DNA from: JAXDLK01 sp034666665
GTDB taxonomy: Bacteria > Desulfobacterota > Binatia > JACPRU01
Length of the DNA: 7,721 bases
Assembly: GCA_034666665.1 (NCBI GenBank)
Contig: JAXDLK010000149.1
Location: 1 to 7,721 of the forward strand
Reading direction: 5' to 3'
Shown here: positions 1 through 5,344 of the stretch, piece after piece
How the letters are laid out: each line of letters starts with the position of its first letter
Position numbering within the stretch: the stretch's first letter is position 1
The notes under the pieces: generated by a model
Told to the model about the DNA's origin: nothing
The model's database searches: none
What the model saw: only the letters and a program-made list of their open reading frames with translations
Program-made: the position numbers and the translations under genes

Positions 1-2
1 TC

Positions 3-254
3 GCGACGCCCTTCGCGGCGCTGCACAAGCACCAAGTCATTCGACTGGGAGCCGAGCTCGAGGTGCCTCTGGAACGCACGTTGTCATGCATGAATCCGGT
101 AGACGGCTCGATGGAACCGTCGTCGGCATGGTCGAGCTCGAGTCTCTTGCCCATGCACTGCGGATCGTGCGGCAAATGCCGTGAACGACGTGAGGCGTTC
201 GTCGCGGCGGGCATCGTCGACCGTACGCCCTATAGGGACCCGAGTCCGCGATGA
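3..254 (+). CDS. queC: 7-cyano-7-deazaguanine synthase QueC, C-terminal fragment (5' end outside window)
   Basis: QueC makes preQ0 (7-cyano-7-deazaguanine) from 7-carboxy-7-deazaguanine, ammonia and ATP, in the cytosol, on the way to queuosine or other deazapurines. Only the last 83 codons are visible; the frame is open to the window edge, so the start is missing. The identification rests on the family's zinc site: a Cys in the LERTLSCMNP segment followed by HCGSCGKC, then the typical RERREAFVAAGIVDRTPY ending. All four zinc-ligand cysteines are present. The spacing between the first and second Cys (23 residues, with a Ser-rich run) looks longer than in QueC proteins I know, where about 8 to 12 is common. 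The next gene on the same strand begins 135 nt downstream. I see no queD, queE or queF in the window. The family call is confident. Confidence 0.9.
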   Translation, partial: ATPFAALHKHQVIRLGAELEVPLERTLSCMNPVDGSMEPSSAWSSSSLLPMHCGSCGKCRERREAFVAAGIVDRTPYRDPSPR

Positions 255-389
255 GCCGTGGCGCACTGGCTCCACGTCGGTCGCCGGCGCTGCCTCATCC
301 CGTTCATCTCGTTCGTCTCGACAACGTCGGGTCGCCTGTGCCAGTAACGCGGCAGCATGTTTCGGAGTCTCTCTCGATAGGAGCTCGCC

Positions 390-614
390 ATGGCCGTTCG
401 ACGAAAGGCAAAGGCCTCCAAGCCGCGGAAAACCGCTGCAGGCCGCAGCAAGAAGGCACTGAAGGATCTGCCGAACGTCGAGGCCGGCAAGGTGATCGGA
501 GGCGCCGATTCGTCCTACTCGACCAGCAGCTCGTCGTACCGTGGCACCTCTTCGCCGTCCCCGACCACGTCCCCGGGGACACAGTCGCCGGGGACCCCGC
601 AAGGGTACCTCTAG
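390..614 (+). CDS. small peptide with double-glycine-type leader, candidate RiPP precursor
   Basis: A 74-residue protein. A good Shine-Dalgarno (AGGAG at 379-383) lies 6 nt before the ATG and fixes the start. Residues 1-23 are very basic (many Lys/Arg). Residues 24-38 read LKDLPNVEAGKVIGG, which resembles the end of RiPP leader peptides of the LxDLP...V(K/I)GG kind cut after a Gly-Gly. The remaining 36 residues start with Ala-Asp and are half Ser/Thr (18 of 36), with Tyr at 43 and 50, Pro-rich repeats (SPGT twice) and a C-terminal GYL; there is no Cys. No membrane segment is visible. No peptidase, transporter or classical RiPP enzyme is seen in the window; the only candidate partner is the convergent IucA/IucC-like gene 54 bp away. 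Other possibilities are an unrelated basic, disordered small protein. That this is a real gene is fairly likely; the RiPP role is inference. Confidence 0.65.
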   Translation: MAVRRKAKASKPRKTAAGRSKKALKDLPNVEAGKVIGGADSSYSTSSSSYRGTSSPSPTTSPGTQSPGTPQGYL

Positions 615-632
615 TCGGCAGTCCGCGCCGTC

Positions 633-652
633 CGGCTCGCGTCGGCGAGTCG
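633..652. terminator. hairpin between the convergent peptide and IucA/IucC-like genes
   Basis: CGGCTCGC and GCGAGTCG form an 8-bp stem (one G-T pair on the + strand) around the loop GTCG. It sits in the 54-bp gap between two stop codons that face each other, where a bidirectional terminator would be expected. There is no T run on either side, so intrinsic termination is doubtful. Confidence 0.3.
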
Positions 653-668
653 AGCGCGGGCCGCGGTC

Positions 669-2117
669 TCAGAAGGCCGGGAGAAAGAACGCCGGCCGGC
701 CGGCCGATAGGAACAGGTCGCCCCAGGCGCTCGACAGGCGCTCGTAGACCGACCCCGCTTGCCGTCGCAGCCGCCCTTCGCCCAGAAGCGGCTCGGCGGC
801 ATCCGGCAGACACGACGTGACCGCGCCGAGCGCTCGCCAGTCGGTCTCACGCAGGAAGTAGGCGACGGCTTCGTCCGTGGCCAACCCCCGGGGCTTCTCC
901 CGGAAGAGCGGGCGCACGCCGAGCGACCGTATCGCCGCCTGCTGCCACAGCTCGAGGTACTGCTGCTCGACGAGGTGCGGGTCGTAGCGCTCGAAGAAGC
1001 GGAGCAGCGACGCATTGATCGGCCACACGAATCCGCCCAGGCCATAGCGTTCGACCGTATCGAACCCGCGAAGGATCCGCGGACGCCGGAAGTTCGTGCG
1101 GTGATCGCCGGCGTTCGCCGCGATGCTGAACGGCGCGCGCGGCAGCGACCCGGGAGGGAACGATGGCAGCGGCCTGCCCTTCGCGAGGCGAAACGCGATG
1201 TTGACCGACGCGTCGGACAGATCGCGCAGGATCAGCCGTCGCGTCAACCGCTCGTGCTCGTCGACCTCGACGAGCACGTTCTGCGTGTGGCCCTCGTGCT
1301 GCACGCCCTCCTCGAACAGGAGATGAGCCTCCGCGTTCACGTACGGCCGGATGAGCGTGTCGATGACGAACTCCTCGGGGGTTCGCCTGGATCGCCGGAT
1401 CAGCCTGACCAGATGCGGCGCACGACCGGCCTCCTGTGAGATCAGCGAGAACACCGGCATCAGCGTCGTGGTGCCCGGCTCGATCATGAACGCGGGCAGG
1501 CGACGCAGCAGCCACCCGTGGCGGCTTTGTGCTTCCACCGCGCCGCACGGCTCCGCGAACCAGTCGAGGTGAAGGCGCTCGCGATCCGCGGCGGGAATGG
1601 TTTCCAGGACGGAGGTCAGCACGACCGCCTGCGCGACGTGGAGCTCCGTGAGGCGCCGCCGGCGTCGGCCGATGACGGCGCCGAGCGACAGCTTCAACAC
1701 GACCGGCATGCCGTGTCCGGAACGCTGCCAGGCGACGACGGTGCGGTACGAGGCCGTCGGCGTGGCGACGACTCCCCCGAGAGCCTCGCGTCCGTATCGG
1801 TGCGTCAGGCGCCGCAGGACGGCGGGCGCTTGCGGATGGAGAAAGATCGGCGTCCGACCGTCGCATCGCTCGACGCCGAAGCCGGCGCGGAGCTCCTCCC
1901 GCAGCGGACCGTAGACGCGAACCTTCGCACGGGGCAGCCAGATCGCCTCCTGGTCCCAGACGGCGCGCCGCTCGGGGTGGAGGCCGAGTCGGACCGTGTT
2001 GCTGCGGCGATCGATGGGGGCGTAGCGCGCGGGGTCGATGAGGCGCTCGTTGACGGTCTGCTCGTAGTCGACCCACCGCCGGATTCGCGGCGCGAGTCCG
2101 TCGAACATGGCGTGCAT
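669..2117 (-). CDS. IucA/IucC-family (NIS synthetase-like) protein with short N-terminus
   Basis: The family adenylates a carboxylate (often citrate) and couples it to an amine or alcohol in NRPS-independent siderophore assembly, in the cytosol. Visible family motifs: FLHPQ (92-96), TPTASYRTV (119-127, the Ser-x-Arg-Thr phosphate-binding motif), VVLKLSL (139-145), EGHTQNVLVEV (275-285, His and Asn of the active site) and LILRDLSD (295-302). Residues from about 340 onward fit the FhuF-like C-terminal domain usually paired with it, but the FhuF iron-sulfur cysteines are absent, as is normal in synthetases. At 482 residues it is shorter than the usual roughly 580-620; the missing part is N-terminal, before the SYRT motif. 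An in-frame TAG at 2148-2150 with no other start codon in between rules out a longer start in this frame; ATG at 2108 is an alternative. No strong Shine-Dalgarno is seen. No other siderophore genes are in the window. The family call is good; the substrate is unknown. Confidence 0.78.
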   Translation of the reverse strand: MHAMFDGLAPRIRRWVDYEQTVNERLIDPARYAPIDRRSNTVRLGLHPERRAVWDQEAIWLPRAKVRVYGPLREELRAGFGVERCDGRTPIFLHPQAPAVLRRLTHRYGREALGGVVATPTASYRTVVAWQRSGHGMPVVLKLSLGAVIGRRRRRLTELHVAQAVVLTSVLETIPAADRERLHLDWFAEPCGAVEAQSRHGWLLRRLPAFMIEPGTTTLMPVFSLISQEAGRAPHLVRLIRRSRRTPEEFVIDTLIRPYVNAEAHLLFEEGVQHEGHTQNVLVEVDEHERLTRRLILRDLSDASVNIAFRLAKGRPLPSFPPGSLPRAPFSIAANAGDHRTNFRRPRILRGFDTVERYGLGGFVWPINASLLRFFERYDPHLVEQQYLELWQQAAIRSLGVRPLFREKPRGLATDEAVAYFLRETDWRALGAVTSCLPDAAEPLLGEGRLRRQAGSVYERLSSAWGDLFLSAGRPAFFLPAF

Positions 2118-2147
2118 CCCGAGAGCGCGGAGCGAACGCGGGGTACG

Positions 2148-2383
2148 CTACGGCCGCGCGAGGGAGCGGCCGGTGTTCGCGCGGATCTCTCGCGCGCGCT
2201 CCTCGGGATCCTCCTTCACGACCACCTCGTCATGTGCTTCCGCGGTTGCCCACCAGCAGTCGAACGGGAGGACCCCGTGCGGACGACGAGCTTAGCGAGA
2301 AAGCTTCTCGGTGTCAGGCGAGCGAGGATGAGGAAGGTGTCACCTCGAAGACGGAAGACGATCGAGGTCGAGCCGTGGAATCG
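2148..2383 (-). pseudogene. possible frameshifted remnant of a small gene
   Basis: The 415 nt between the IucA/IucC-like start and the tRNA hold no intact gene that I can recognise. On the minus strand, two adjacent stretches in different frames look protein-like in composition and in GC-rich third positions. The first, about 2383-2273, includes STSIVFRLRGDTFLILARL and then SFLAKLVVRTG. The second, 2273-2148, includes LPFDCWWATAEAHDEVVVKE and then DPEERAREIRANTG, ending in TAG. Joined by a single frameshift near 2273 they would give one protein of at least 78 residues ending 30 nt before the IucA/IucC-like ATG. No ATG start is seen for either piece. I do not recognise the family. It could equally be chance open frame in GC-rich DNA. 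Confidence 0.3.
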
Positions 2384-2488
2384 GGTGGCGCGATGCGGAG
2401 AATGCGGTCGTCGGGCACCATGTGCGCCCTGACCGCCGGGCGATCCAGATGAAAGTTGCCCTTTGTTGCCCCCTGCCGCTCAGAGGTT

Positions 2489-2528
2489 CCGAGGGGTCGC
2501 GGAATTCTCCGCGGATCCCCTCGGTTTT
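2489..2528 (+). terminator. strong hairpin with short T run, next to the tRNA 3' end
   Basis: CCGAGGGG (2489-2496) pairs perfectly with CCCCTCGG (2517-2524), and inside it CGCGGA/TCCGCG form a second 6-bp stem around a 4-nt loop. On the + strand it is followed directly by TTTT (2525-2528), the form of a rho-independent terminator. It also lies 5 to 44 nt past the 3' end of the minus-strand tRNA, where a terminator or processing hairpin is expected, but in that direction no T run follows. It may serve both strands. Confidence 0.6.
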
Positions 2529-2532
2529 CAGG

Positions 2533-2605
2533 CTCCCCGGGCCGGACTCGAACCAGCGACCATCCGGTTAACAGCCGGACGCTCTACCGACTGAGCTACC
2601 GGGGA
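2533..2605 (-). tRNA. tRNA-Asn (anticodon GTT)
   Basis: Read on the minus strand, the 73 nt fold as a standard cloverleaf. The acceptor stem is TCCCCGG with CCGGGGA and discriminator G. The D arm is GCTC/GAGC. The anticodon stem TCCGG/CCGGA encloses the loop CTGTTAA, so the anticodon is GTT. The T arm has the loop TTCGAGT. The 3' CCA is not encoded: the genome reads CCT after the discriminator, so CCA must be added by the nucleotidyltransferase. It stands alone with no other tRNA nearby. Confidence 0.96.
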
Positions 2606-2649
2606 CCATGACCGCGCTCCTTTACTGACGAGCGCCTGCGGAACGCGTG

Positions 2650-2678
2650 CGTATACCGAGAAGGCCCGGTCGAGGCAA
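2650..2678 (-). promoter_or_regulatory. putative sigma70-type promoter of the tRNA-Asn gene
   Basis: On the minus strand TTGCCT (2678-2673) and TATACG (2655-2650) are separated by 17 nt. Each matches four of six consensus bases. They lie about 45 nt upstream of the mature tRNA 5' end, leaving a short leader for RNase P to remove. Confidence 0.4.
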
Positions 2679-2736
2679 ACCGACTCCCGCGACGACGGCC
2701 GTTTGAACCGCGCTCTCCCGCGGGTATCTTGACGCC

Positions 2737-3675
2737 GTGAGTAAGGCGCCGCGTTCCCACGAGCCGCCCGTCCGCGCGATGACCGAGGCACCGATGTCCC
2801 CGGAGGGTCGAACGGTCGTCGTGCGCAAGGCCCGCGGCATCTTGCATCGGCGCGCGCGCGACCGCCGCATCGCCGACGCCTACCACCGCCTGCTGACGCT
2901 CCCATGGCCCATGCTGACCGCGGTGATCGCGCTCTTCTACACGCTCGCGAACGCGCTCTTCGCACTTGCGTACCTGGCGGACGGCGACTCGATCGTCAAC
3001 GCGCGCCAGGGCTCCTTCGCTGATGCCTTCTTCTTCAGCGTGCAGACGCTGGCGACGATCGGCTACGGAAACATGTCGCCGAAAGGAACCTACGCGAACG
3101 CGCTCGTCATGATCGAGGCGTTCCTCGGCGTGATCTCGTTCGCCGTGATCACCGGCCTCATGTTCTCGAAGTTTGCGCAGCCGACGGCGCGCGTGCTCTT
3201 CAGCCGCTCGGCCACGGTATCGCGGCGTGACGGCGTACCGTCGCTCACGTTTCGCATGGCGAACGAGCGCCACAACCGGATCGTCGAGGCGCGTCTCCGC
3301 GTCGTCCTGGCTCGCGACGACACCACAGCCGAGGGCGAGAGCATCCGGCGGCTCGAGGACCTTCGCCTGACTCGCAGCGAGACACCGATCTTCACGCTCA
3401 CCTGGGCGGCCGTCCACCCGATCGACGAGTCGAGCCCGCTCCGCGGCCACACCGCGGAGTCGCTGTCCGAAGTCGACGCGGAAATCATCGCGCTTCTCAC
3501 CGGACTCGACGAGACGCTCGCGCAGACGATCCATGCGCGGCATGCGTACCACCCGGAAGACATCCTCTGGGGCCGGCGTTTCGCGGACATCCTGCAGAAG
3601 CTGCCCGACGGCCGAACGCTGATCGACTACCGCGACTTCCACGAGACCGTTGCAGTCGCCGACGATCAGGCATGA
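2737..3675 (+). CDS. inward-rectifier potassium channel, KirBac type
   Basis: This is a homotetrameric K+ channel subunit of the inner membrane. In order: a basic amphipathic slide-helix region (about 28-56), TM1 (about 58-80), a pore helix (about 93-106), the selectivity filter TIGYG (107-111), TM2 (about 120-145), and the cytoplasmic immunoglobulin-like Kir domain (about 150-305) with conserved segments such as SLTFRMANERHN and TLTWAAVHPIDESSPL. Length (312) fits KirBac proteins. Just after the filter the residue is Asn (GYGNM), where the KirBac1.1 and 3.1 type channels have Asp. The frame opens at GTG 2737 with no clear ribosome site; the in-frame ATG at 2794 (residue 20) has GAGG 5 nt upstream and may be the true start, removing only a disordered tail. 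The stop is 10 nt from the stop of the convergent synthetase gene. Confidence 0.93.
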   Translation: MSKAPRSHEPPVRAMTEAPMSPEGRTVVVRKARGILHRRARDRRIADAYHRLLTLPWPMLTAVIALFYTLANALFALAYLADGDSIVNARQGSFADAFFFSVQTLATIGYGNMSPKGTYANALVMIEAFLGVISFAVITGLMFSKFAQPTARVLFSRSATVSRRDGVPSLTFRMANERHNRIVEARLRVVLARDDTTAEGESIRRLEDLRLTRSETPIFTLTWAAVHPIDESSPLRGHTAESLSEVDAEIIALLTGLDETLAQTIHARHAYHPEDILWGRRFADILQKLPDGRTLIDYRDFHETVAVADDQA

Positions 3676-3685
3676 GTCGCAGGAC

Positions 3686-5263
3686 TCAGGCGCCACCGAC
3701 GCGGCGCAGGCTTCCTGCCCAGTAGCCCTCCCGGAGCACGCGCTTCAGCACCTTGCCGCCGGCGTTCCGCGGCAGCGCGTCGACGAAGTCGACCGAACGG
3801 GGGCGCGCGAACCCTGCGACCCTGCCACGGCAGAAATCGAGGATCTCTTCTTCGGATACGGCGATTCCGGGACCGGGGACCACCACGGCCTTGACCGACT
3901 CGCCCCAGCGCTCGTCGGGCACGCCGATCACTGCCGCATCGGCGATGCCGGGATGCTGGAGCAGCGCGCCCTCCACCGCCCGCGGCGAGACGTTCTCGCC
4001 GCCGGTGACGATCAGGTCCTTCAATCGATCCTGTACGAAGAGGTACCCGCGACGATCGAGGACGCCGACGTCGCCGGTGTGGAGCCAGCCATCGCGGAGC
4101 GCCTCGGCGGTATCGTCGGGCCGATTCGAGTAACCGCGCATCACCTGCGGACCGCGGACGACGATCTCGCCGGGCACTCCCGCAGGCACGGTGACGCCCT
4201 CCCCGCTCACGACCTGGACCTCGGTCCCACCGATCGGCCGGCCGGCGGAGAGCAGGAGATCGGGCTCCGATTCGAGCGCCTCACGGTGATCCTCGGGTGT
4301 CAGCACGGTGACCGACTGCGTCGCCTCCGTCAGCCCGTACGACTGGAGAAAGCCGCAGCCGAACGTGGCGACGGCACGGCGAAGCGTGTCGGGCGAGATC
4401 GCCGAGGCGCCGTAATAGATCAGCCGGAGCGCCTCGTACCGCCGCTGCTCCGCGTCCGGAGCTCCGTCCAGGCAAAGGCGGATCATCGACGGGACCAGCA
4501 CCGCGAAGACGACGCGGTCCTCGTCGAGCACGCGGACGACCTCGGGGGCGTCGAAGCTTTCCATCACCCGAAGAGAGCCGCCGCGCCTCACCCACGTGAA
4601 CGTGCTCGGCACCACGGCGGCGTGGAAGAGCGGCGCGACGACGAGACTCCGGCCATCCGGCAGGTCGCCGAGCGTGTCGTCGATCTGTTCGACGTTGGCC
4701 AGAACCGCCGCGTGGGTGAGCACCACTCCCTTGGGTGGTCCCGTGGTGCCGCTGGTGTACATCTGCAACGCGTCGTCGGTGCCGAGCGTGGCGCCAGGAA
4801 CTGCCGAGGACGGCGCGAGCCATTCCTCGATCGCCTCCCAGCCGCTCGGCGGGTCGGCATCGAGCGCGACGAAGCTCCGGACTCGCGAGAGGCGCGCGCG
4901 GATCTCGTCGATCGAAGGCGCGAGCTGCGACCCCGCGAGGAGGACCCGCGCGCCGCTGTCGTTCAGCACGTGCTCCCATTCGCCCGGCGCGAGCCGGTGG
5001 TTCAGCGGCACCGTGGTCGCGCCCGCGAGAGACACCGCGAAGTACGCGAGCACGTGCTCGATCGAGTTCTTCGCCAGCACGGCGACGCGAGCTCCGCGAA
5101 CGACGCCGTCACGCACGAGCGCCGCGGCCATCCGGCGGGCACGATCGCCCGCCTCGCCGTAGCGGATCCGTCGATCGCCCTGGACGGCGAACTCGGCGTC
5201 CGGCCGCTCGCTCGCTCTCTCTTCGAGAAGATCGTGGAGCCGCACGGCGCACGGATCATACAC
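3686..5263 (-). CDS. AMP-forming acyl-CoA synthetase / class I adenylate-forming ligase
   Basis: It activates a carboxylic acid with ATP to an acyl-adenylate and most likely transfers it to CoA, in the cytosol. All family motifs are intact in 525 residues, the normal length: MYTSGTTGPPKG (168-179, the ATP phosphate loop), YYGASAIS (283-290), YGLTE (309-313), WLHTGD (393-398, the ribose-binding Asp), the hinge DRLKD (412-416), GGENVSP (421-427) and the C-terminal catalytic Lys (NAGGK, Lys504). The pattern is that of medium/long-chain fatty or aromatic acyl-CoA ligases; the substrate cannot be read from sequence. No carrier-protein domain is attached. The start is GTG at 5263; an in-frame stop lies at 5285-5287, with no ATG between, and GTG at codon 7 is an alternative. 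It diverges from the GH44 gene across 81 bp. Confidence 0.93.
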   Translation of the reverse strand: MYDPCAVRLHDLLEERASERPDAEFAVQGDRRIRYGEAGDRARRMAAALVRDGVVRGARVAVLAKNSIEHVLAYFAVSLAGATTVPLNHRLAPGEWEHVLNDSGARVLLAGSQLAPSIDEIRARLSRVRSFVALDADPPSGWEAIEEWLAPSSAVPGATLGTDDALQMYTSGTTGPPKGVVLTHAAVLANVEQIDDTLGDLPDGRSLVVAPLFHAAVVPSTFTWVRRGGSLRVMESFDAPEVVRVLDEDRVVFAVLVPSMIRLCLDGAPDAEQRRYEALRLIYYGASAISPDTLRRAVATFGCGFLQSYGLTEATQSVTVLTPEDHREALESEPDLLLSAGRPIGGTEVQVVSGEGVTVPAGVPGEIVVRGPQVMRGYSNRPDDTAEALRDGWLHTGDVGVLDRRGYLFVQDRLKDLIVTGGENVSPRAVEGALLQHPGIADAAVIGVPDERWGESVKAVVVPGPGIAVSEEEILDFCRGRVAGFARPRSVDFVDALPRNAGGKVLKRVLREGYWAGSLRRVGGA

Positions 5264-5344
5264 GCGATGGCCGAACCGGCGAATTCAGTTGCGCGTCCGG
5301 GTGACAGCATGTAACGCGGTCCCGTTCTGGGCCCCGTCGCACAT

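Noticed and set aside
301..318. Two tandem 9-bp units CGTTCATCT/CGTTCGTCT upstream of the peptide gene
   Set aside because: Only two imperfect copies and no link to a promoter; not distinguishable from chance.
569..580. Palindrome GTCCCCGGGGAC inside the peptide gene
   Set aside because: It falls on the SPGT-type codon repeats and is explained by GC-rich Pro/Gly codons.
2314..2421. 35-codon minus-strand ORF starting MVPDDRILRIAPP
   Set aside because: No ribosome site, Ser-rich low-complexity end and overlap with a more coding-like frame; kept only as part of the uncertain decayed region.
1518..2432. Long + strand open frame of 304 codons
   Set aside because: It is antisense to the IucA/IucC-like gene, is very rich in Arg, Gly and Asp, and has no recognisable motif. 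It is a GC-rich shadow frame.
2533..2605. tRNA-Asn as an integration site of a mobile element
   Set aside because: No integrase, no duplicated tRNA 3' end and no direct repeat of it was seen within the window.
3650..5314. 554-codon open frame on the + strand
   Set aside because: It overlaps the whole acyl-CoA synthetase, which has all family motifs on the other strand; this frame shows none.
5289..5315. Possible GH44 promoter, TTGCGC and TGTAAC
   Set aside because: The spacer is only 15 nt and both boxes are weak, so I do not call it a feature.
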